A stretch of DNA of 6,820 nt from Chloroflexota bacterium. Lineage in GTDB: Bacteria > Chloroflexota > Anaerolineae > Anaerolineales > VGOW01. Below the pieces are notes generated by a model that searched no databases, was not told the origin of the DNA, and worked only from the letters and a program-made list of their open reading frames with translations. The DNA is taken from the NCBI GenBank assembly GCA_016215145.1, contig JACRLA010000346.1, positions 1 through 6,820 on the forward strand, read 5' to 3'. The position numbers were made by a program, and so were the translations under genes. Positions 1-5,837 of the stretch are shown piece by piece. Positions within the stretch are counted from its first letter, which is position 1; each line of letters opens with the position of its first letter.

Positions 1-233
1 AGCGTCTCAATAAGAATCAAGTGACAAAAGCCGATGTGGATTTGCTTAACAACGTGGCGAGTCAAGTGCAGGGCAAATGCCTGTGTCCGCTCGGTGAGTT
101 TGCGGTGACGCCGATGCTTTCGGGCTTGAAAATTTTCCGCGACGATTTTGATTCGCACGCAACGGATGCGAAAGCGGCAGTGAAACATGCGCCCGCTAAA
201 CCCGCGTCGAAGAAGGAAGTGATGGCGGCGTAA
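1..233 (+). CDS. nuoF: NADH-quinone oxidoreductase subunit F, C-terminal fragment
   Basis: This is the 3' end of nuoF; the 5' part lies outside the window and the frame is already open at base 3. NuoF is the peripheral-arm subunit that oxidises NADH with FMN and carries cluster N3. What is seen is a short helical stretch, then GKCLCPLGEFAVTPM and KIFRDDFDSH, which match the end of the NuoF family. By family comparison the Cys in CPLG (codon at 84-86) is the fourth ligand of N3; the other three ligands and the FMN/NADH sites lie upstream. After the conserved FRDDF the protein continues for about 25 residues rich in Ala, Lys and Pro (HAPAKPASKKE) and ends at TAA 231-233. This tail resembles a flexible extension rather than a folded domain. 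In most nuo operons nuoG follows directly; here two unrelated genes intervene. Identification rests on motif and context and is strong despite the short length. Confidence 0.93.
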   Translation, partial: RLNKNQVTKADVDLLNNVASQVQGKCLCPLGEFAVTPMLSGLKIFRDDFDSHATDAKAAVKHAPAKPASKKEVMAA

Positions 234-243
234 AAGTTGTGTT

Positions 244-564
244 ATGGCTGATGTATCTTTTGGGACTGCGAGAAAAAAGCCTTACTTCATCTGGTGGGAT
301 CAAGATGTGACGGAAGATGATGTGCGTGACGCTCTTAAGAGTGACAATTTATATACACGTATCACCTATATGAGTTATATCTTGAACGATGCAGAGTTTG
401 AGGACATTTGGAAGTTTCTAAAAGTTAAAGATGTTCAAGAAAATTTTTGGCGTATCCGATGGCGCACTACAACGATCCAAAAACAATGGCAACAGTTATT
501 AACTTTGTTGGGGTATCCACCTAATGAGTGTGCTGACCCCCGCGCAGCGCGTATTCTTATCTAA
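244..564 (+). CDS. Small protein of unknown function, candidate antitoxin partner of the following nucleotidyltransferase
   Basis: This 106-residue protein has no complex I role that I can recognise. It starts at ATG 244, ten bases after the nuoF stop, without a clear Shine-Dalgarno sequence. The N-terminal motif PYFIWWDQD (residues 13-21) is followed by an acidic helix-like stretch (TEDDVRDAL), a second motif FEDIWKFLKVKDV (about 52-64), and a basic, Trp-rich C-terminal half (FWRIRWR, QKQWQQLL). Six tryptophans in 106 residues is high. There is no signal peptide or membrane segment. From memory, small proteins with a similar W-W-D and F-D-x-W layout occur just upstream of AbiEii-type nucleotidyltransferases in Chloroflexota and other bacteria; I cannot verify this here. 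Its place directly before, and overlapping, such a gene suggests an antitoxin or partner, but it lacks the winged-helix AbiEi character of the classical system. Function is inferred from context only. Local GC (about 40% over 241-480) is well below that of the nuo genes. Confidence 0.72.
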   Translation: MADVSFGTARKKPYFIWWDQDVTEDDVRDALKSDNLYTRITYMSYILNDAEFEDIWKFLKVKDVQENFWRIRWRTTTIQKQWQQLLTLLGYPPNECADPRAARILI

Positions 565-1186
565 ATTTTTTTCGCGCACGAACGCGCGCGCGTTTTATCT
601 AACGGGTGGGGGCGCGTTAGCGGAGTATTATCTCGGTCATCGCTTGAGTCAAGATATCGATCTGTTCACACAAGATCGAGAAGCGTGGCAGTCTATTGAA
701 GGTGATCTTCAAGCGGCGGCGGCAGAGGTTGGCGCATCGCTTGAATTTAGAGCAGCGAAAGAACCGAATGAGTTGCATCGAGCGATTCTTAGGTTGCCTG
801 ACGAACCTGATTTAAAAATTGACATTGTTCGTGATACGCCCCCGCATTTTGGCGAACCCACGATGCGTGAGGACGGCGTGATCGTTGACACGCTTGAGAA
901 TATCGCGGTAGGCAAGTTGTCGGCGTTATATGGAAGGGCTTACCCACGCGATTTTGTTGATTTGTATTTTTTGTTAAACAGTGGAGTAGATTTTAAAAAG
1001 TTAGTCGAGTTAGCAAAAGAGAAAGACGCTGGCGTTATTGAGTTTTATTTGGCGGGAATGATACGACAGGTTACAAAACTTCAAGTGAAACATCTGCCGA
1101 CATTGTTGAAGCCGCTTGATCTAGAGAAGATGCGCGAGTTTTTTTTGAAATTGGCAGACGAACTTATTACTAAATCCGAAGATTAA
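524..1186 (+). CDS. Nucleotidyltransferase of the AbiEii/AbiGii toxin family
   Basis: This is a 220-residue protein with the DNA polymerase beta-type nucleotidyltransferase fold typical of the AbiEii family (DUF1814). Visible motifs are GGGALAEYYLGHR at residues 28-40, the paired catalytic acids in SQDIDLF (D44, D46), a third likely metal-binding acid in KIDIV (D100), and the family segment from I127 to L151 with K131, R138 and RDFVDLYFLL (D143, D146). The C-terminal part is helical and charged. Known members add nucleotides to tRNA or other targets and act as toxins of abortive-infection or toxin-antitoxin systems; the target here cannot be told. ATG 524 is chosen because it begins the first in-frame Met a sensible distance before the GGGALA motif, although it overlaps the preceding gene by 41 bases in another frame. 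All three acids are present, so the enzyme looks intact. The gene ends three bases before nuoG and is probably co-transcribed with it. A housekeeping nucleotidyltransferase role cannot be excluded. Confidence 0.88.
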   Translation: MSVLTPAQRVFLSKFFSRTNARAFYLTGGGALAEYYLGHRLSQDIDLFTQDREAWQSIEGDLQAAAAEVGASLEFRAAKEPNELHRAILRLPDEPDLKIDIVRDTPPHFGEPTMREDGVIVDTLENIAVGKLSALYGRAYPRDFVDLYFLLNSGVDFKKLVELAKEKDAGVIEFYLAGMIRQVTKLQVKHLPTLLKPLDLEKMREFFLKLADELITKSED

Positions 1187-1189
1187 TTT

Positions 1190-3595
1190 ATGACCGATCT
1201 GATCACACTAACGATTGACGATAAGACTTTTCAAGTTCCCAAAGGCACTTTAATTGTGGATGCCGCCAAGCGCGTGGAGAACGACATCCCGGTGTTTTGC
1301 TATCACCCCAAACTGCCGCAGGTGGGCATGTGCCGCATGTGTTTGGTGGAAGTGGGTCGCGTGCAACGTGATCGCGCCACCGGACAAGTGGTCATGGATG
1401 GCGACAAACCCAAGATTGCTTTTGCGCCAAAACTTGAAACCGCCTGCACCGTTCCGGTTGAAGAGGGGATGCATGTCCGCACGCTCAATAGCAAAGTGGA
1501 GGATGCGCGAAAAGATGTCGTCGAATTTTTGTTGACCTCACACCCGCTCGATTGCCCGATCTGCGACAAAGGCGGTGAGTGCCCGTTACAGAATCTAACC
1601 ATGCGGCATGGTCCCGGCACGAGCCGATTTATTTATGGCGAGAAGCTGCATTCGGAGAAGCATGTCCCGCTTGGCACAGAGGACAACGCGCTGATCTATT
1701 TGGATCGCGAGCGATGTATTCAGTGCGCGCGCTGCACGCGCTTCTCGGATGAAGTGGCGGGCGATCATGTGATCGGTTTTTACGAGCGCGGGCGCAAGAT
1801 CGAGATCGTCACGTTCTCCGATCCAGGTTTCGATTCAAAGTTTTCTGGCAACACAACAGACATTTGCCCGGTCGGTGCGTTGACCACAAAAGATTTTCGT
1901 TTTGGCGCGCGTCCGTGGGAATTAATTAACTCGGCATCAATCTGCCCGCATTGTCCGGTGGGCTGCAACTTGCACGTCAACACGCGCCGCACGGGCGCGA
2001 GCGGCAAGTTTGAGGTGAAGCGCATCATGCCGCGCCAGAACGAACTGGTGAATGAAATTTGGATCTGCGACAAGGGTCGCTTCGGTCATCACTTCGCCGC
2101 CAGTCCGGATCGACTCACCACGCCGTTGATCAAGAAGAACGGTCAACTGGTTGAAGCCAGTTGGGATGAGGCGCTTGATCTGGTTGCTTCAAAATTAAAG
2201 GCGGCAGGCAGTTCGGTCTATGGTCTTGCTGGCGGGCGACTCTCTAACGAAGACTTCTACGAATTTAGAAAATTATTTAACGGCAACGCCGCGTTGTATT
2301 CGCGCATGGGCGGCGGCGATCTGATTCAGAAAGTTGGCATCGGCGCTGGTTCAAACTTCAGCGCAATGGGTAGAGGCACGACGATTGTGGTTGTTGCTTC
2401 TGATCTTGAGGAAGAAGCACCCATCTGGTGGTTGCGAGTTAAACAGGCGAGTGAGCGCGGCGCGAATCTGATCATGGTCAATGCGCGTTCAACTAAGATT
2501 GATAAGTATGCCAAGAAGAAGATCACCTACAAGTATGGCGATGAGGTGAATGCGGTTGACGGTCTCACCGACGCTGTCAAAGGTTCTGAAAATCTTGTGG
2601 TGATGTATGGCAGTGATGGACTCGATCTCGGTGCTTCCAAAGCGTTAGCGCAAGCCTGCGCCAATCTTTTGATCAACACGCGTCACACCGGTAAAGTGAA
2701 TAATGGTTTGATCGCCGTATGGCAACACGCCAACGATCAGGGCGCGTGGGATATGGGCGTGCGCCCGACAACCGAACCGATTCCAGAGCGCGCCTTGTTG
2801 TGGATCGCTGGCGCGGACTTGGTGGGCGATGGTGAGACTCTGCCCTACGCCGATTTCACCGTTGTCTCTGAATTGTTCCTCACGGCCACCGCGAAAGCCG
2901 CCGATGTGGTGTTGCCGGCGCAATCGTTCCTTGAACGCGAAGGCACGTTCACTAACGGCGAGCGGCGAGTGCAAAGATACTATCGCGCGGTTCCGCCGTT
3001 GGGGCAGGGCAAAGCCGATTGGCAAATTTTCGCGTCCGTTGGCGAGAAGTGCGGGCAGGGTAAAGTGAAAGCGTCGCCATCGTTAGTGATGAACGAGATC
3101 GCTCGCAGCGTGAATCACTATGCGGGCATCACCTATCAGGCGTTGGCGAAAGTTGAAAAACAGTTTCCGGATGTAGGCGGCATTGATTTGTATTACGGCG
3201 GCAATGCTTTTGAAAACACCACCGGTCTTGGCGTGCAGTATCCGTCTGCCACCGATCGCGGGGAGGGCGTGGTGGCGGCGTCCCCTGAGTCGAAGCCCGA
3301 AAAATTAAATGGCATGATCGCCGTGCCGGTCACTCTGCTTTACGATCACGGCACAACGTTCGCGCGCTCGTTCTTGATGCATCCGCGCGTGCCGCAAGCA
3401 TTTGCCGAAATAAATTCGGCGGATGCGGCGAAGTTGGGAATCAAAGATGGCGAAACGATCACGTTGGCGATGAACGGGGATGAGGCGAAGGTGATGGCGC
3501 ATGTGAATGGCCGCGCGCCCGAAGGCGTGGTGCTGGTGCCGCAGAGTTTGGGCGTGAATCTTAACCGAGTGTCGGGAGTGACGATCAAGAAGTAA
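1190..3595 (+). CDS. nuoG: NADH-quinone oxidoreductase subunit G
   Basis: This 801-residue peripheral-arm subunit carries electrons from the NuoF side towards NuoI. The N-terminal 2Fe-2S ferredoxin domain holds cluster N1b with C37, C48, C51 and C86. The next domain has H118, C122, C125 and C131 for N5, the cluster with a histidine ligand. A ferredoxin-like part holds N4 with C176, C179, C182 and C226. CPHCPVGC at 252-259 plus C293 gives the N7 cluster, found only in some bacteria and thought to lie off the main electron path. From about residue 300 to 620 there is a molybdopterin-oxidoreductase-like domain, including EREGTFTNGERR at 582-593, and from about 710 a dinucleotide-binding-like domain (LMHPRVPQAF at 729-738); in NuoG these are structural and bind no molybdenum. 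The length is close to that of the Thermus homologue. The start ATG lies 7 bases after a weak GAAGA (1178-1182) and three bases after the preceding stop. All cluster ligands are intact. Confidence 0.97.
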   Translation: MTDLITLTIDDKTFQVPKGTLIVDAAKRVENDIPVFCYHPKLPQVGMCRMCLVEVGRVQRDRATGQVVMDGDKPKIAFAPKLETACTVPVEEGMHVRTLNSKVEDARKDVVEFLLTSHPLDCPICDKGGECPLQNLTMRHGPGTSRFIYGEKLHSEKHVPLGTEDNALIYLDRERCIQCARCTRFSDEVAGDHVIGFYERGRKIEIVTFSDPGFDSKFSGNTTDICPVGALTTKDFRFGARPWELINSASICPHCPVGCNLHVNTRRTGASGKFEVKRIMPRQNELVNEIWICDKGRFGHHFAASPDRLTTPLIKKNGQLVEASWDEALDLVASKLKAAGSSVYGLAGGRLSNEDFYEFRKLFNGNAALYSRMGGGDLIQKVGIGAGSNFSAMGRGTTIVVVASDLEEEAPIWWLRVKQASERGANLIMVNARSTKIDKYAKKKITYKYGDEVNAVDGLTDAVKGSENLVVMYGSDGLDLGASKALAQACANLLINTRHTGKVNNGLIAVWQHANDQGAWDMGVRPTTEPIPERALLWIAGADLVGDGETLPYADFTVVSELFLTATAKAADVVLPAQSFLEREGTFTNGERRVQRYYRAVPPLGQGKADWQIFASVGEKCGQGKVKASPSLVMNEIARSVNHYAGITYQALAKVEKQFPDVGGIDLYYGGNAFENTTGLGVQYPSATDRGEGVVAASPESKPEKLNGMIAVPVTLLYDHGTTFARSFLMHPRVPQAFAEINSADAAKLGIKDGETITLAMNGDEAKVMAHVNGRAPEGVVLVPQSLGVNLNRVSGVTIKK

Positions 3596-3648
3596 TTAGT
3601 AAATAGTAAGTAGTAATTACTAATTACCAATTACGATCTGCGAATTAC
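3593..3648 (+). repeat. AT-rich heptamer repeat array between nuoG and nuoH
   Basis: Eight phased seven-base units run from the nuoG stop codon nearly to the nuoH start: TAATTAG, TAAATAG, TAAGTAG, TAATTAC, TAATTAC, CAATTAC, GATCTGC, GAATTAC. The seventh is degenerate. The first unit contains the TAA stop of nuoG. The switch from -TAG to -TAC units in the middle creates a perfect 12-base palindrome, TAGTAATTACTA, at 3611-3622. It extends into an imperfect dyad of 18-base arms (3599-3616 and 3617-3634) with three mismatches. As RNA it could fold into a weak, AU-rich hairpin. It resembles the short tandemly repeated heptamers known from filamentous cyanobacteria and also seen in other phyla. No Shine-Dalgarno sequence for nuoH is visible in it. 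Confidence 0.85.
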
Positions 3649-3650
3649 AA

Positions 3651-4718
3651 ATGGAATTAAAGACTCTCATCGAAGTCAGCATCGCTGCCGCGATCAAAAG
3701 CGGAATTCTGATTGGCGTTTTGCTCACGTCATTCGCTTACATGACTCTTGCCGAGCGCAAAGTGGTGGCGTGGATGCAAGTGCGTATCGGACCGAATCGC
3801 GTGGGACCGTTTGGTTTTTTCCAGCCTGTTGCCGACGGCATCAAACTTTTTCTAAAAGAAGAACTGATTCCGGCAGAAGCGGATCGAGTCCTGTTCATCC
3901 TCGCGCCTATTATCACGGTGATACCGGCGCTGGTGATTTTAGCCGTCGTGCCGTTCGGTCCTGCGGTTGATATTTGTTTACCCGCCACACTTTCAATTCC
4001 ATTTGAGTGGGGCGCGTGCTACAAAGTTCCGCTCGCGGTGAGCGATGTCAACGTGGGTATTTTGTTCATCACCTCTATTGCTTCTATTGCGGTGTATGGC
4101 ATTGTGCTAGCCGGTTGGTCGTCGAATAATAAATATGCCCTGCTCGGCGGTATGCGTTCATCGGCGCAGATGGTGAGTTACGAAATTTCGATGGGCTTGG
4201 CAATGGTGGGACCGGTGTTGGTTGCCGGTTCGATGAGCTTACAAAGGATCACCCTCTCGCAAGAAAAATTATGGAACGTGGTCACCCAGCCGATTGGCGC
4301 AATAGTTTTCTTGCTCGCTATCCTCGCCGAAGTGAATCGTGCGCCGTTTGACATGCCCGAAGCCGAACAAGAATTGACGGCGGGCTATCACACAGAATAT
4401 TCGGGGATGAAGTTCGCGCTGTTCTTCATGGCGGAATATATCAAGATGGTTGCAGTCAGCGCGATTGCGACAGCGTTGTTCTTCGGCGGTTACTTGGGAC
4501 CCTTCCTCAACGATGTGCCGTCGTGGCTCGCGGGCATCTTGGGCGTGATCTACTTCAGCGCGAAGACGATCTTCTTTTTGTTCTGCATGTTGTGGATTCG
4601 TGCCACACTGCCGCGCTTGCGTTACGATCAATTGATGCGCTTTGGTTGGAAGGTGATGCTGCCGTTGGCGTTGGCGAGCATTGCCATTACGGCTGTGTTC
4701 ATGGCGATTGCGGGTTAA
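3651..4718 (+). CDS. nuoH: NADH-quinone oxidoreductase subunit H
   Basis: This 355-residue integral membrane protein is the ND1 homologue. It joins the peripheral and membrane arms, forms much of the quinone chamber and starts the proton path called the E-channel. The conserved first loop LAERKVVAWMQVRIGPNRVGP falls at residues 33-53, followed by FQPVADGIKLFLKEE at 57-71. The glutamate-rich loop EVNRAPFDMPEAEQEL spans 227-242 and runs on to GYHTEYSGM; its acids (E227, D234, E237, E239, E241) couple quinone chemistry to proton movement. Hydrophobic segments fall at roughly 10-33, 80-103, 133-156, 174-194, 210-228, 254-280, 290-318 and 332-353, which fits eight helices. It is slightly longer than many homologues, partly because of the 104-130 loop. 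The start codon follows a heptamer array and lacks a Shine-Dalgarno sequence, but the next in-frame Met (residue 31) would remove the first helix, so ATG 3651 is preferred. Confidence 0.97.
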   Translation: MELKTLIEVSIAAAIKSGILIGVLLTSFAYMTLAERKVVAWMQVRIGPNRVGPFGFFQPVADGIKLFLKEELIPAEADRVLFILAPIITVIPALVILAVVPFGPAVDICLPATLSIPFEWGACYKVPLAVSDVNVGILFITSIASIAVYGIVLAGWSSNNKYALLGGMRSSAQMVSYEISMGLAMVGPVLVAGSMSLQRITLSQEKLWNVVTQPIGAIVFLLAILAEVNRAPFDMPEAEQELTAGYHTEYSGMKFALFFMAEYIKMVAVSAIATALFFGGYLGPFLNDVPSWLAGILGVIYFSAKTIFFLFCMLWIRATLPRLRYDQLMRFGWKVMLPLALASIAITAVFMAIAG

Positions 4719-4726
4719 GAGAGCGG

Positions 4727-4758
4727 AGATTTCAGGTTTCTTCAAAAACCCGAAATCT
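4727..4758 (+). other. Stem-loop between nuoH and nuoI
   Basis: AGATTTCAGGTTT (4727-4739) pairs with AAACCCGAAATCT (4746-4758). This gives a 13-base stem with a single A-C mismatch and a six-base loop, CTTCAA. It starts nine bases after the nuoH stop and ends before the nuoI ribosome binding site. No run of T follows, so it is not a standard intrinsic terminator. In a co-transcribed operon it could stabilise an mRNA end or mark a processing site; it may also be one copy of a dispersed repeat. Pairing is seen directly; function is inference. Confidence 0.7.
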
Positions 4759-4762
4759 GATT

Positions 4763-4767
4763 AAGGA
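4763..4767 (+). promoter_or_regulatory. Ribosome binding site of nuoI
   Basis: AAGGA lies nine bases before the nuoI ATG at 4777 and supports that start. It sits just downstream of the intergenic stem-loop and is not paired in it. It is the clearest Shine-Dalgarno sequence in the window, in contrast to nuoH and nuoK, whose upstream regions are heptamer repeats. Confidence 0.6.
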
Positions 4768-4776
4768 TTAGAGATT

Positions 4777-5274
4777 ATGTTTGAACTTGCCAAAGGTATG
4801 GGCACGACTCTCAGGCACATGTTTGAAGAGCCGGTGACCATTCAATATCCCGAACAAAAACGCGACGTGCATGAGCGATACAAAGGGCGGCACGAGCTCA
4901 AACGCTACGACAACGGTTTAGAGAAGTGTATCGGTTGCTCGTTGTGCGCGGCGGCGTGTCCGGCGGATGCTATCTTCGTCGAAGCGGCGGAGAACACGGA
5001 CGATCAACGTTTCTCGCCGGGCGAGCGTTACGCGCGCGTCTACGAGATCAATTATCTGCGCTGTATCTTCTGCGGTTATTGTGAAGATGCCTGTCCCACC
5101 GAAGCGATTGTGTTAGAAGGTCATTATGAACTTTCGTATACCTCGCGGCGTGATGCGATCTTCACTAAAGATAAATTGATCGTCCCGTCGCCCGACGGCA
5201 AACCCGATACGCCGCAGAAAGTAGAGCCGGGTGTGTTCACACGATCGGTGCCGGAGATGAAAGACCCGCTATGA
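4777..5274 (+). CDS. nuoI: NADH-quinone oxidoreductase subunit I
   Basis: This 165-residue ferredoxin-type subunit holds clusters N6a and N6b, which pass electrons towards N2 and quinone at the base of the peripheral arm. Two four-cysteine motifs are complete: CIGCSLCAAACP at residues 51-62 and CIFCGYCEDACP at 96-107. As in all 8Fe ferredoxins, the last cysteine of each motif (C61, C106) serves the opposite cluster. The segment GRHELKRYDNGLEKC before the first motif is typical of the family. The N-terminal 20 residues can form an amphipathic helix lying on the membrane, and there is no transmembrane segment. The C-terminal tail after ELSYTSRRDAIFTKDKL is short, charged and Pro-rich. The gene overlaps nuoJ by four bases (ATGA), which implies translational coupling. 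Length and motifs are ordinary for the family. Confidence 0.97.
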   Translation: MFELAKGMGTTLRHMFEEPVTIQYPEQKRDVHERYKGRHELKRYDNGLEKCIGCSLCAAACPADAIFVEAAENTDDQRFSPGERYARVYEINYLRCIFCGYCEDACPTEAIVLEGHYELSYTSRRDAIFTKDKLIVPSPDGKPDTPQKVEPGVFTRSVPEMKDPL

Positions 5275-5819
5275 CTCTCGACCTCATCATCTTCCTCGTT
5301 CTTGCTACCATTGCCGTCCTCGCCGCGTTAGCGATGCTGTTGAGTGACAACGCTATCTACTCTGCGCTGTTCCTCATTTTGAACTTTGCGGTGGTCTCGG
5401 TGTTTTATCTGATGCTCAATGCGCCGTTCATCGCGATGGTGCAAGTGACGGTCTATGCGGGCGCGATCATGGTGCTGTTCTTATTTGTGATTATGTTGCT
5501 CGGCGCGGATAAATTGCGACAGCCGCAAACCGACATCCCCTGGCAACAACCATTGGCGATCCTCTTGGGCTTGGTTCTCTTAGGGGTTGCCGCCTTTGCG
5601 ATTGTGTCGCGTGGTTCTGTATCTGCTCCCCTACCACTTTCGGATCAAATGATCAGCGCATTCGGCAGCCCGTTTGAACTTGGCAAATTACTATTTACTA
5701 CTTACTTGTTTCCCTTTGAAGTCACATCGTTCTTGCTTCTCGTCGCTATGATCGGCGCGATTGTGTTGACCAAAGAAGAGAAAGCCAAACTCTTGCCGCG
5801 CCGCCCCACCAAAACCTAA
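5271..5819 (+). CDS. nuoJ: NADH-quinone oxidoreductase subunit J
   Basis: This 182-residue membrane protein is the ND6 homologue, positioned between NuoH and the antiporter-like subunits. Hydrophobic segments lie at about 4-24, 29-49, 53-77, 93-112 and 147-166, giving the five helices of the family. The third contains QVTVYAGAIMVLFLFVIML (58-76), the most conserved stretch of ND6, whose helix has a pi-bulge that changes during turnover. The last conserved block reads GKLLFTTYLFPFEVTSFLLL and then AMIGAIVL before a basic tail. The start codon is the ATG of an ATGA overlap with the nuoI stop. A GGAGA 13 bases upstream is rather distant, so coupling to nuoI translation probably matters. Codons 139-145, inside the conserved block, are written as three AT-rich heptamers like those in the intergenic arrays. 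The TAA stop is the first three bases of the following array. Confidence 0.96.
   Translation: MTLDLIIFLVLATIAVLAALAMLLSDNAIYSALFLILNFAVVSVFYLMLNAPFIAMVQVTVYAGAIMVLFLFVIMLLGADKLRQPQTDIPWQQPLAILLGLVLLGVAAFAIVSRGSVSAPLPLSDQMISAFGSPFELGKLLFTTYLFPFEVTSFLLLVAMIGAIVLTKEEKAKLLPRRPTKT
5685..5705 (+). repeat. Three heptamer units inside the nuoJ coding sequence
   Basis: AAATTAC, TATTTAC and TACTTAC follow each other without gaps and encode KLLFTTY (residues 139-145). The units match the -TTAC heptamers of the two intergenic arrays; the reverse complement of the nuoG-nuoH array also contains ATTACTA, CTTACTA and TTTACTA in tandem. Twenty-one bases is a multiple of three, so the frame is preserved. The surrounding protein is conserved and appears to align with other NuoJ without a gap, so this need not be an insertion. 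It may be chance codon choice or a replacement event. Confidence 0.55.
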
Positions 5820-5837
5820 TTACCAATTACTAATTAC
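5817..5837 (+). repeat. Heptamer repeat array between nuoJ and nuoK
   Basis: Three phased units, TAATTAC, CAATTAC and TAATTAC, are followed by TAAA and the nuoK ATG at 5842. The first unit contains the nuoJ stop codon TAA, exactly as the nuoG-nuoH array begins with the nuoG stop. Together with TAAA the array makes up the whole spacer, and no Shine-Dalgarno sequence is present. The same two unit types, TAATTAC and CAATTAC, occur in the longer array at 3614-3634. Confidence 0.83.

Larger units (their letters stand above)
244..1186 (+). other. Acquired two-gene cassette inside the nuo operon
   Basis: The two genes between nuoF and nuoG form a unit that is foreign to complex I. Hand counts give about 40% GC for 241-480, against 55-65% for sampled lines inside nuoG (1321-1380, 2401-2460, 2881-2940). 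The unit fits without a terminator or leftover spacer: ten bases from the nuoF stop and three bases to the nuoG start. No transposase, integrase or inverted repeat ends are visible. The only possible scar is the five-base word TTATG at both edges (242-246 and 1188-1192), which may be chance because it includes a start codon each time. Insertion is inferred from composition and from the usual nuoF-nuoG adjacency. Confidence 0.6.

Noticed and set aside
573..592. Alternating CG tract (CGCGCGCGCG at 583-592) as a structural element such as Z-DNA or a hairpin
   Set aside because: It is only ten bases long, lies inside codons of the nucleotidyltransferase between the start and the GGGALA motif, and has no partner elsewhere; chance in a GC-skewed codon run is enough.
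244..1186. Frameshifted single gene instead of two genes
   Set aside because: The small protein is rich in its own motifs and the enzyme has a complete family N-terminus from its own ATG, so the overlap is between two separate genes.
244..1186. Insertion sequence or integron carrying the pair
   Set aside because: No transposase, integrase, terminal inverted repeats or attC-like palindrome can be seen at the borders.
2645..3025. Long open frame on the minus strand inside nuoG (126 codons)
   Set aside because: It lies fully opposite an intact, motif-complete nuoG; the translation shows no recognisable motif and is explained by GC-rich codon structure.
3593..3648. CRISPR array or phage attachment site
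   Set aside because: Units are seven bases long and contiguous, with no spacers and no cas or integrase gene nearby; a simple heptamer repeat fits.
4269..4745. Minus-strand open frame of 158 codons opposite nuoH
   Set aside because: The product is rich in His, Arg and Gln with no domain character, and the + strand carries conserved NuoH; it is an antisense shadow.
4727..4758. Intrinsic transcription terminator after nuoH
   Set aside because: The stem is real, but no T-run follows and the operon continues 18 bases later with a good ribosome binding site for nuoI.
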